Origin: Hyposmocoma kahamanoa
Taxonomy: Eukaryota > Arthropoda > Insecta > Lepidoptera > Cosmopterigidae
Direction of reading: 5' to 3'
Assembly: GCF_003589595.1 (NCBI RefSeq)
Contig: NW_020654878.1
Span: 409,610 to 473,609, forward strand
DNA: 64,000 nucleotides
Below are positions 35,465-44,823 of the stretch, piece after piece. Below the pieces are notes generated by a model. It did not search any database and was not told where the DNA came from. It saw nothing but the letters and a program-made list of their open reading frames with translations. Numbering within the stretch: position 1 is the stretch's first letter; each line of letters begins with the position of its first letter. Both the position numbers and the translations under genes were made by a program.

Positions 35465-36545
35465 TAAATAATAATAAAATAATAAAATTGTTTATTCAGT
35501 AACATAATGTACAGAGAAAACTAAAGACTACTTATGCGATTTAATGTAAAAATAACACATGTACCTGAACTAGGAAATTCCTGTATTTCAGGTAAAAAGT
35601 ACTACTAATTATAAATGTGGATACTATTAATATTATAAATACTTTTTAGGAGAATCTTATGAAAATAAAATTAAACAATTAAATAATAAATTGCCGTTAA
35701 AAAAATAAAAAAAAATAAATAAAAAATGTACACTTAAACAAGACAACATTTAATTTACGATAATAAATAAATTCTCTGTATCCTCATAGGACATATTTTG
35801 AAGAGCTTCTTGGAGAATTTTCTTTACCTTAAAGCAACAGAAATTATAAATGGAATATTTGGCGTTTAATTTATTGTACAAAAATGGTCCAAGAAACACA
35901 AAAAATCTTGAAATAAAAGTATGTTTTGATGATATAATTTTGGGGCAGACAATATCTTTTCGTCTTTTATTAGTGTTTTCAGTAATATATGGGAGCAATA
36001 CGTGCTGTTTGAGGACTGTGGACTTAATGAATAATTGCCTTACAGTTAATACTTTACATGACTTATACAGAAGGTCAGTGGGGTAACGGAAAGGGCGGTA
36101 GGTAGAAACCTTTAGGACAGCTCGCTGGGCTCTTTCAATGATTAGTAAAGTAGTTTTAGCTATACCACCCCATGATGTAATGCAGTAAGTAATTAATGAT
36201 TGGCATAATGCATAATAAACTTGCCTGATTATTTTAAAATCAGCAGAAACGCGCAGTTTTTTAAACACAAACATTAACTTACGGAGTCGGGCGCTTAGTG
36301 CTTCGATATGGTGTTTAAAGGATAGGATGTCATCTAATATAACACCTAAATACTTTATCTTGTTAGTAATAGCAATGTCTGGACATTTACACAGGTTGTT
36401 AGTAGGGTCAAAACAATGGTGAGCATATAGTTTAGGGTTAGATATAAATGACTTTGATTTCCGCATATGGAATTGCATAAAACATGTATGTCGATTATGT
36501 TCTAATAAATTAATAAAAATATAAAACTTGTTGAAGGTTGTAGCT
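35465..36545 (-). mobile_element. Jockey-like non-LTR retrotransposon, RT C-terminal part, frame largely open
   Basis: Reverse strand gives a long open frame. Its C-terminal ~230 residues are typical of the region after the RT core in Jockey-type elements: TCFMQFHMRKS, IKYLGVILDDILSFKHHIE, YCITSWGG, LLIIERAQRAVLKV. The RT catalytic domain itself is missing, so the copy is 5'-truncated near 36545. The 3' UTR and an AT-rich (TTATT)-type tail end at about 35465. The first ~80 residues of the open frame, beyond 36545, are chance extension into flanking DNA. An open frame of this length suggests a fairly recent insertion. Confidence 0.8.
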
Positions 36546-36902
36546 GGCGATAGCCAAGTGGAGAGAGATTCAAAGAAAAGGAAAGAAAGCAAACACTTTT
36601 GTTTGTTTATCACAATGACACCACACAAGAAAAAAAAAGAAAAGGAAACGTAACAGAAGAAAAACAAAACAATCAAAACAAAAAAATGATTAAATTCAAA
36701 CACAAAAATATGTTTTGTGTGGTTCCGCCGTGGCAAGAAAAGGGTCACAAACTCAGTGTTCGCTGAAAAACGCAATGCGTTCCCAGCATTGATTTTCAGT
36801 TAGGACCCTAAGTGAGGTCACGGAACCACATACGCAAGCATACTTACTTGTATATAACAATAACGCACACACTCAAATAAATAACGCAATAACTCAATAT
36901 AG
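36546..36902. other. Unassigned flank of the LINE
   Basis: A-rich, low-complexity stretch (36600-36710), then unique sequence. No feature recognised. Confidence 0.35.
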
Positions 36903-37050
36903 CCCCGCACTAGGGAAACCCTGTGTCGCAGGTGCCATGGACACACACATAGACAATCACAAATTACAGCGAAACTCACGAGAGAAATAAATGTAGGCCA
37001 TACAAATATTTCTCCCGGCCCGGGAATCGAACCTGGGACTTCTGCGTGGC
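36903..37050 (-). mobile_element. tRNA-derived SINE, family F
   Basis: From CCCCGCACTAGGGAAACCCT to the B-box region GGGAATCGAACCTGGGA; the A-box end is cut off near 37053. Confidence 0.82.
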
Positions 37051-37097
37051 AGTATATAACAATAAAATAATTGTATGAACTTATATATTAAACTATA

Positions 37098-37142
37098 ACA
37101 TATGTGTATGTGTATGTGTATGTGTGCGTGTGCGTGTGTGTT
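37098..37142. repeat. (TATGTG)n/(TG)n microsatellite
   Basis: Runs of TATGTG hexamers passing into TGCGTG and TGTG units. Confidence 0.9.
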
Positions 37143-37324
37143 TGTATCTCTTTCTTTATCGAGTCAATACAATTGCATGCTATCTCAAAATTAGGTGACA
37201 TTATTAAACAAGAAACTCACTAAGATAAGGTTGAACTTTAGCGTCCGTACTAACTTTAAATAAAACAGTATGACATACTCGTATAATACTTCCAAGTAAT
37301 GTTTAACTTTAGATTGTTTATTAG

Positions 37325-37625
37325 ATTGCTTCTCATTTGAGAGGTTAATACTTCGTATACCTATTACGGCATGTACCTATTATTTTAATTTCTAAGTTGC
37401 TATTTCTAAATTTCTAAATTTGTAAATGTTTAGTAGCAATACCTGTTGCTAACGATAAAGGAAAATTTTGCGATGAAATGTAGGTACTCGACGAAGAAGG
37501 TTTACAGTCCTTGGAAAACGTGTACAGTCCGGGCATAGACCTACTGGGCCAGCGTGGCAGACAGTGAGCTAAATCTCTTCTGTGGCCAGCAGTGGTATAA
37601 ATGATGGGTTGATGATATTATTAAT
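37325..37625 (+). mobile_element. tRNA-derived SINE, family B (head mostly lost)
   Basis: GCTTCTCATTTGAGAGG remains of the head, then 'taaatgtttagtagcaata', 'gaagaaggtttacagtccttgg', 'gccagcagtggtataaatgatgggttgatgat', matching the copy at 57529. Confidence 0.7.
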
Positions 37626-38239
37626 CTAAAACTTGCTGGCCTTTTGTTTTGTAAATTGTTATTTTCATTAGTAATGTAAAAAACAACATGAAATGCGAAC
37701 ATAAACTTGATCGAAAAATGCAAAAAATGTTCCTCTACTCCTTTTAATGAAAAATCGAACGCAATGCAATAACGCCGAACAACTTTGACGTTGAAAAACA
37801 ATTTTTACCAGACAAGTTAATTAAAAAACTGACGGTTCAATAAAGTTAACGAAACACGAACATACAGTTTGTAAATATCGTGACATTTTTAGTTATTTCA
37901 GACGTCCTTTCAAACATAATAGTAAATATTTTTTAGCATATATGTATTTTAATTGTTATAAACAATAATTTCACATTTTTAAATATGTAGATTTATGATG
38001 TCAGTATTTTTGGATAGAAACAGAATTATGAGACCGGTCTAAGATCAGACTAGTAAGTCTGGTAGTGGTGGTACGGTTACGAGCTTCATTTGACTAATGT
38101 CACCAAATATAACCTAATTAATTTTAATGATTTATGCTCCAAAAGCTCATTCGGGTGTACACAGCGGGGGCCATGGCAATAGCGTTTTCATTTCTTTTTA
38201 ATGGTGCTGTTTACCTTCAATATAATCTGGTTAGGGTCG
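37626..38239. other. Unassigned intron sequence
   Basis: No feature recognised. Confidence 0.35.
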
Positions 38240-38276
38240 TGGGCGCGGGGCGGAGTGCGGCGGGGGCCGGGAGGAG
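38240..38276 (+). other. GC-rich block ending in a consensus splice donor
   Basis: A short block (GGGCGCGGGGCGGAG and onward) ends GAGGAG|GTGAGTCA at 38277, a good 5' splice site that also contains an AP-1-like TGAGTCA. It could be the end of an alternative untranslated first exon for VAChT/ChAT, 6.4 kb upstream of the VAChT acceptor. No start site or open frame supports it further. Confidence 0.25.
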
Positions 38277-38817
38277 GTGAGTCATAGTAATTGCATATTG
38301 CCATCACGTCCTACTGTTTTTCTTCGCTGCGTTCGTCTCGTTAGGGACTTAATACTTGAGTAAATAAACGATTCAACTTTTGGAATTGAGTTAGGGGTGT
38401 TTTTAAACGATTTTTTATGCTTAATTATTTTAAGGTTAAGGACACAGGTGTGTGTAGCATAAAAACTATCGTCTTACATTTTTGTGTATCTTTAAATTTG
38501 TAGGTATTATACACAAAACGAATGATAATAATGCTCGACCCCGAAAATAAGCAAAAGGCAAAAGCTCGCATGACTGCAGCGCGGCATCCGCTGGCGGGTG
38601 GCGGTGGCGGGGCGTACGCAGGTGGGCGGCTGAGTCCGTCTATCGTGAAAAGGTCACGCCGCGCCACCTCAGTCGACATTTAAGTTTATTTAATGCTTTA
38701 CAAATAGAAAAAAGTCCATACGAAAAGTCCACTCCTATATTTACTACAGTATGTTGCTGCTAAATGATGTTATTCTGGAAAAGGTCTAATTTTCATTATT
38801 CAAACATCATCTACCTG

Positions 38818-38935
38818 TACGGGTCTCCGCTCAGGCGAGAATTTAGGCCATAGTCCGCCAAACTTGCCCAATGTGGGTTGGAGACTTCACGCGTTTTACG
38901 AGTGTGGGAACCTTCTTTGGGAAAATCAAAGGCGT
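38818..38935 (+). mobile_element. RTE-like tail fragment, family G
   Basis: 'acgggtctccgctcaggcgag', 'aggccatagtccgcc', 'gttggagacttcacgcgttt' and 'gtgggaaccttct' follow the order of the lepidopteran RTE-related tail. Confidence 0.7.
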
Positions 38936-39094
38936 GAACTACTGTTTAGACTTCTATTTGCATAGATATTAATTATTACATTAATTATGAAGTAGGTTCT
39001 TCTATTTTTTATTCTTGTGTTTAATCCATTTAATAGACTTGGTCCATAGAGGGTGAAATGCCAAAATTCTATTAGCATAAATAAACATTGTCAT

Positions 39095-39325
39095 TGTGAT
39101 ATCAAGTGACGGGACGAATGCGCCTGGTGTTAAGCGACACACCTGTCCATAACAGTTGTAGTGTCACTCAGAGCTTTAAATCGAAAAGATTTAAGGGACA
39201 CTCCCACTGCGCCTGTCACCCTGAGATATAAGTTGACAAATCCCAGAAAAGAGCTTGTAATTTCAGCAGCACTCTCACCTTTCAAAACCGGAACGCAGTA
39301 ATGCTCAAGGAGGTCTACTGCTGTT
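39095..39325 (-). repeat. Family A repeat, copy 13
   Basis: Reverse copy with an internal deletion that removes the CTTGGCGGCAGAAATAGG to CTTTCAC part; the two ends are present. Confidence 0.85.
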
Positions 39326-40097
39326 AAAATATGCCACAAGATGGCGTTAAGTTGTTTTTGTGTATATTATTGAAATTGTGTTCACCCTTCGAGTGATTTA
39401 TTTTCCCTATAAGAATACTCCGCTACATTAGCGTATCCTCAGAACCCTGTACGAGTACCTTGTGACTTGTGACCACAGTAGTTCAAACAATTAACATTTT
39501 TCCCGACGTGATGCAATTAACTGCTTTATAGGGTAGGGTAAGCGGTTCGGTCGCTCCCCTCGCGCTCAATAATTCATTAACTAATAGCGCACCGGATACT
39601 GATAATAATGCCCTTATCTCGATACAAATACAAAATGTTATAACAATTAAAGATCCCATCTCAAGCACACCAGCAAGAGGGCTGACTCTGCAGCTGAGCT
39701 GCCGGAGAGAATAAAAAGTAATAAGTACCAGGATCTCGGCTCCGACACCTATTTACAGCCTTTGGCCTGTGGGGTCCCAGTGCTCTTCATCTGTACAAAA
39801 CTTCAACTTGAAATTAATAGGTTGTCTGGGAAGTCCAAGGGTTAGCTACCTTGCCCAATGCATTAGTATAGCCATACAAAGGGGGAACGCTGCGAGCATC
39901 TTGGGTACTTTGCCGCGTGGATCCAATTTTATTAATATAATTTAAAAATCCTAGTTCTACTTTCTAGTATTTAAGTTTTATTGTATCTTACTTGTATATT
40001 ATCAATACATCAAACTTAGAACATTAAAAATTAACTAAAGCGTATGTTAGGCGGTATTTGGACGTACATCCTGAGAAACCAAGGAATTATTACCTAA
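39326..40097. other. Intron sequence with an AT-core homeobox-like cluster
   Basis: At 39567-39592 AATAATTCATTAACTAATAG contains three TAAT/ATTA cores in 20 bp next to a GC-rich, repeat-free block (39530-39720). This is a plausible homeodomain-binding element, but proof is lacking. Confidence 0.3.
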
Positions 40098-40361
40098 TTA
40101 CCTTACCTTACCTATTTCTGCCGCCAAGCAGTAATGTGAGCATTACTGCGTTCTGGTTTTGAAGGATAGGTAAGGGTGCTGGTAAAATTACAGGCACATT
40201 AGACTTATCAACTTGTCTCAGTGTGACGGGCGTTGTGGCAGTGTCCCTCAGATGTTAGCGTTTTAAAGCTCTGTGGTACTGCAACTGTTGTGGACAGGCA
40301 TGTCGCATACCATCAGGCGCAAGACCTGTTCGTCCCGTCACTTGGTGTCATATAAAAAAAA
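40098..40361 (+). repeat. Family A repeat, copy 14
   Basis: Forward copy truncated at its 5' end (starts at CCTTACCTATTTCTGCCGCC), 3' end TGGTGTCATATAAAAAAA intact. Confidence 0.88.
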
Positions 40362-41181
40362 CAAGGAATGTTTGAGATGGGGTACAAAAACTTTAACCTG
40401 GTTTAAGAACATTTAGTAGAACTCCTCACGACTATGTGTTCCTTCATCTTTGCTTTTAACTTTTTTAAAAATATTTTATGTTAACTAGCAGAAGTAATTG
40501 CCGATAATCCTTTGCACGTGTGTCGTAGCCGCTGCTGTCGCAGGTACGACGCTGTGAGACCAATTTAGAGATTCGATTTCCCTGCTCAACTACACGGAAT
40601 TAGAACACCAAATGTGTTTATAGGGTTGGGCGGAATAAACATGTTTGTAGAACGCACTTAAATTGACTCATGTTCAATCGATTTTCATTTTAGGCGCATA
40701 CTGTAGTATTGTACGAGTTTCCTTTACAAAAAGGCTTTACATCCAAACTAATGATTACAAATGCGAAAGTAACTGTCAGTTACGTACTCACGCCTAAGCC
40801 GCCGAACCAATTTTGATAAATTTTGGTACACACACAGATGGGACTTAGAAGGACATGGACTACTCTTTTGCCACGAAAATAAATCTTAAAGGGAGTGAGG
40901 ATAAAAGTTTGTATTAAAAACCAATCAAATTATGAAAATTCCATTACAGTAGGCTACTATACTTCGAGTAGTCTATTGTACTGTGTTATTCTACGCAGAC
41001 AACGCCGCGGGTACCAGCTACTTTCATATAATTGGTGGTTTCATAAAAACGGCATGTATTTAAATGATAGCAGGCAAATAAATCTAAACGGTTATCTTTT
41101 TTAACGATTGCCCCTTTTCTCGGAGGCATAAAATAAATTTAATCAACGGATTACAAAAAAATGGATTAATCTGTCCTGAGC
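40362..41181. other. Unassigned intron sequence
   Basis: No feature recognised. Confidence 0.35.
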
Positions 41182-41479
41182 TTTTTTTTATAATATCAAG
41201 TCACGGGATGAACGAGTCGTGTGCCTGGTGGTGAGCTACGCGCCTGTCCTTAACAGTTGCAGTGCCACGCAGAGCTTTAAATTGCAAAGATTTGAGGGGC
41301 GCTGCCACTGTGCCCACCACCCTGAGACATAAGTTGACAACTCCCGTGTAATTTCACCAGTACTCTTACCCTTCAAAACCGGAACACAGTAATGTTGACA
41401 TTACTGCTTGGCGGCAGAAATAGGTAAGGTGGCAGAACTTCCCTGGACGAACTCTTTCACAAGGACCTCTATTGCTACT
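41182..41479 (-). repeat. Family A repeat, copy 15 (full length)
   Basis: Complete reverse copy from the T-run to ACCTCTATTGCTACTA. Confidence 0.9.
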
Positions 41480-42609
41480 AAAAAGAAAAAAAGAAAAAGG
41501 AGCTGTGCAAAAAAGTTTGATTTATCAAAAAAAAAAAAAAAATTTAAAGTTAAATTTTCAATTTGTAGCATTAAAAGTAAAATGTAGTACTAATTTTTTA
41601 GAATTTTATTTACGAAAATACTTTTTACTAATATTATGTTAATTATAATATAATTTGACCTGAGACCATATTCGGAAACGCAAGCAAATGCGCTCCTGGC
41701 ACTCGCCGGCCGCTGCCGCAACACGCTCACTTCGCTCGCTCACGCTCGGCTCGTGCTGTTTTTTCTTAAACTAACCTAACCTGTTAAATACTGAATGGAG
41801 GGCGCAACCTTCACTTGTAATTTATCCATAGATCAACTAAAATAGACGGAACAATTAATATATGTATACGTAAAAAATATCGTTTCTTTAAAAAAAAATG
41901 CATACTGCAATAGATTAATCATGTCTTTGAGGACCAAATAACATGATCCGATTGATGACTTTGTGAAACGTCGCTTTCGAATTTATATTTATTTATTAAC
42001 ACGCGAGTTCAGAATGTCGTACCTGACTTTTCATTTTATTTAAAGTATAATTCACGCCAGTGGTCAAGGTTCGTTACGTAAAGTTCCCACGCGAAGCTCG
42101 AACGCTACATAAAGTTTCATGGAAAGCTCGCGACTCGCGGCTGAAAGCACGCGACACTTCCGCCTGATAAGGTTCAGTTTTAGCGTTTTCAGGTCACGTG
42201 AAATTAATGCTAACCTAGGTTGGTATAATAGTGATTACATACATGTACATGATACAGGGTTATTTTTAAAATACTACCACCCTCACTGGACTATGTTACT
42301 AACATCATTAACAACAACTTTTGTTCCATTACTTATTAGCGGAGATAACTCAGTGCAAATGGAGGACGGGGCTGGGAGTTGTCCGAGAGGACGCTTATAC
42401 GTTTGTACGCACTACCTTTCTACCAAATACAAATCAAAAAAGTGTCACATACGACTAGGACAAAAAAACTTAAAAGTTTATTTTTGATGAATTTATTATG
42501 TAGGAAATGAAGCTGGAGAAATAGCATTAAAACAAATTAATAAAATTGAACAAAATCAACAAAAAATCCTTGAACAAAAGCTTTATTCAAAATAATAAAA
42601 CATTGAAAC
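41480..42609. other. Unassigned intron sequence
   Basis: Includes an A-run (41529-41542). The 122-residue frame 42119-42487 has no motif and I reject it as a gene. Confidence 0.35.
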
Positions 42610-42815
42610 TATTTTTCCGGATTTGAATGGCGTATATTTGTTTTTCAAACAAATCAACGTTTCGGGCCCTTTACGGGTCCCATGGTCACGGTTGACTGGG
42701 CCCTTTAAAGGGCCCGAAACGTTGGTCTGGTTGAAACAACAAATATACGAGATTTAAATTCGGAAAAATAGTTTCATTTCCTAAGTGTAACAATCGCGAA
42801 AACCTAAGAACTATT
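42610..42815 (+). repeat. Fold-back repeat, family H, long form
   Basis: Two ~75-bp imperfect inverted arms (42610-42684 and 42700-42774) each run from GAAACTATTTTTCCG to ACGTTTCGGGCCCTTT. Near the centre is a perfect GGGCCCTTTAAAGGGCCC palindrome followed by GAAACGTTGGTC. The whole can fold into one long hairpin. The motif set resembles Penelope-type element termini I have seen in Lepidoptera, so that origin is possible. Confidence 0.75.
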
Positions 42816-42840
42816 TATTGTTTTTTCAAAAGCCGTGGAA

Positions 42841-43413
42841 TAAAAGTGATTCTTTTTCGTTGGAAAGAGAGTACCTCAGTAGTGATCCCATTTAAATTTC
42901 AAGAAAATATTCCACCTCTAAGGGCGTGTGTATACGCTAAGAAAAGTCGGGTCTATGCAGGAATTCGTGCCGTTTCTACACACGAACTGTGTACACAGCC
43001 TCGGCGCCGGACAAGAAAAAAATCTTGTCTACCCCCAACGCAACGCGCTCTGCCGCGAGATTTATAAAGTTAAACGACGTACTTTTGAGGCATGGAGTGA
43101 AATTCATATAATTTGCAATCACCATTTTTTTTTTATTAGTAGTCAACATATATCTTCACGCAGTCGGTAGTAAAACGACAGCTACCTGGAAGTGCACTGA
43201 CACGTTTACCCTACACACGTCTGCCCGAAGGCATTCGTATCGTGTACATACTCATCATTTTCGTGTCTGCAACAGACACGAAAATGTCTTGCGTCTTTTC
43301 TGTTGCAGATACGACGAATTTCTTAGCGTGTACACGCGCCGTAAGGGTGGTAAAGTAGGAGATGAATGACTTTTGGGGTTGGTTTTTTTAGTACTCTGTG
43401 CTGAGATTATTTG
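42841..43413 (+). repeat. Family E repeat, copy 5, split by a TIR element
   Basis: Left half 42841-42921 (TTGGAAAGAGAGTACCTC, 'tgatcccatttaaatttcaagaaaatattccacctctaa') and right half 43342-43413 (TAAGGGTGG, GTACTCTGTGCTGAGATTAT) join perfectly when 42922-43344 is removed. This dates the inserted element as younger than this copy. Confidence 0.88.
42922..43341. mobile_element. 420-bp TIR element, PIF/Harbinger-like MITE, with TAA target duplication
   Basis: The ends are inverted repeats of 20 bp with 17 matches: left GGGCGTGTGTATACGCTAAG, right (reverse complement) CGGCGCGTGTACACGCTAAG. TAA flanks both sides (42919..42921; 43342..43344), the 3-bp T-W-A target type of PIF/Harbinger elements. 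Inside is a perfect 14-bp hairpin with CAA loop (43256..43286). No transposase frame is present, so it would move only with help from another element. Confidence 0.8.
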
Positions 43414-44600
43414 ATACAATCATTAAGTACATTTTTAAAACCAAGAAGCGAACATTGAATTTCACAAAAAAAGCATTTTGTCAAATTATTCCTTGAGATA
43501 CTGTAGTTAAATATAAATCTTTTAACTGAAGTGAATTTGATACTTCATTAAATACAACTAAATTTTTTTTTTATAAATTAAAACCGGGAAATGGGTGTGC
43601 TCAGGGGCAGGCTTATGTCCAACAGTGGACGTATATGTGATGTTATGCATGATGATGAACTTAACTTACTACCTGAATGTGTGTAACATTTCCAACAAAA
43701 TTGAAAATCTGTTCGACACCAATCGAACCTCCATCCTGTAACTTCTATCTTTACGACATTTTCCATCTCAATTTTACGTCTGCTATACCGTAGACACAAA
43801 TGGCAAAACTTTATGTCAGACACGTCTACCTTAAATGCGTATTTTCGTGTACCACGGTAATATCTCAAAAATAATTTGATAGGCCCTATACACTTTTCAT
43901 ATTTCTATCCCTTCATATTAGCTTTATTCATAAGGTTTCAAAAGATTGGGAATTGCGGATGGCGAGCTTCGTTACACTGTTGACTAAATATGCTATGAAC
44001 GTGGTCGGGCCTCGGCACCTATTCTTTTTTCTCCGTTTTTAACTAACAAGAATCTTATATGTTAGTGAGTCATATTTTAACAAAATAAAAAACGAAATAA
44101 AAAAATCTGAATAAAAAACCGGATCAAAATAAGATTCGGCAAATCGTCATAACGCTTTCCTGCAGCAAATGATTTCTCACAAACATATGTTAACAGCAAA
44201 AAAGATCGAATTACAGAGATAAGGTGACATTCTCATTGTGAAATTCCCTTCTACGACGAGACGACGACAAATTGAATTCCAGCTAAACAAGTCGTTAGAA
44301 TTACTGCACCCCCGGAAACAGCCTCGTTGAATACGCTACATCGCTAACATTCTTGAAAGTGCAAATTGAAAAAAATCTACAAAATTTATTTCGTGACCTT
44401 ATTGTCTGAGCCTTAGACGTTTGTTATGTATGTTTTTTTCAACGTTTACTAACATTGTTTTCTTTGTGCTGTGTTCAAAAGGACTCTGAATCGTCTTTGG
44501 AATACTTTGCTGTTCGCACGACCGACCGCTCGGGACAGAGGAACCTTCCAACCAACAGAAACAAAGATCGACTCAAAATCCTTTTGAAACCACTCTCTCG
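43414..44600. other. Intron sequence upstream of VAChT
   Basis: 43596-43655 is an RTE-like tail fragment ('gcttatgtccaacagtggacgt...gatgatgaa'). The segment 44430-44620 just before the VAChT acceptor is repeat-free and GC-richer and could hold VAChT control elements. Confidence 0.35.
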
Positions 44601-44634
44601 AATATTCCGCGCTTGCGCGTTCGCGAGGAAATGA

Positions 44635-44663
44635 TACTAATTATCATTTCTGTTTGTTGTCAG
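44635..44663 (+). other. Branch point and 3' splice acceptor of the VAChT exon
   Basis: TACTAAT (44635..44641) is a near-perfect branch point, 22 nt before the AG of a T-rich tract ending GTTGTCAG (44663). It shows that VAChT mRNA has at least one upstream 5' exon. Confidence 0.75.
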
Positions 44664-44823
44664 GTTCCGAAGTCCCACTCGAGGATCGCGTCGGGGGACA
44701 GGCCAATGATCGCTAAACGAGACGCGCACGCGCACGATACACACACGGGGCGCCCCATAGAACATGATCACAGCGTCGCGCGACAGTTAAAACTATACCG
44801 AAAAGAATAAGGACGAAATCAAG
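44664..44823 (+). promoter_or_regulatory. VAChT 5' leader with two short uORFs
   Basis: ATG 44706 opens a 34-codon frame, His/Arg-rich, ending TAA 44808-44810, 13 nt before the VAChT ATG; its context is weak (C at -3, A at +4). ATG 44764 opens an 8-codon frame ending 44790. The VAChT ATG has A at -3 and G at +4. The layout suggests leaky scanning or damped translation of VAChT. Confidence 0.6.

Noticed and set aside
35750..36775. 341-residue open frame as a cellular gene
   Set aside because: Its C-terminal two thirds is retrotransposon polymerase; the N-terminal part is low-complexity flank.
38425..38679. Reverse-strand 84-residue frame with a Pro-rich start
   Set aside because: Pro run comes from a GC-rich block read backward; the rest is AT-rich nonsense-like sequence.
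42119..42487. 122-residue open frame
   Set aside because: No motif, no splice context, composition like its flanks.
42700..42735. Second hammerhead ribozyme next to GGGCCCTTTAAAGGGCCC and GAAAC
   Set aside because: The CUGANGA core is absent (GTTGACTGG stands in its place), so at most a remnant.
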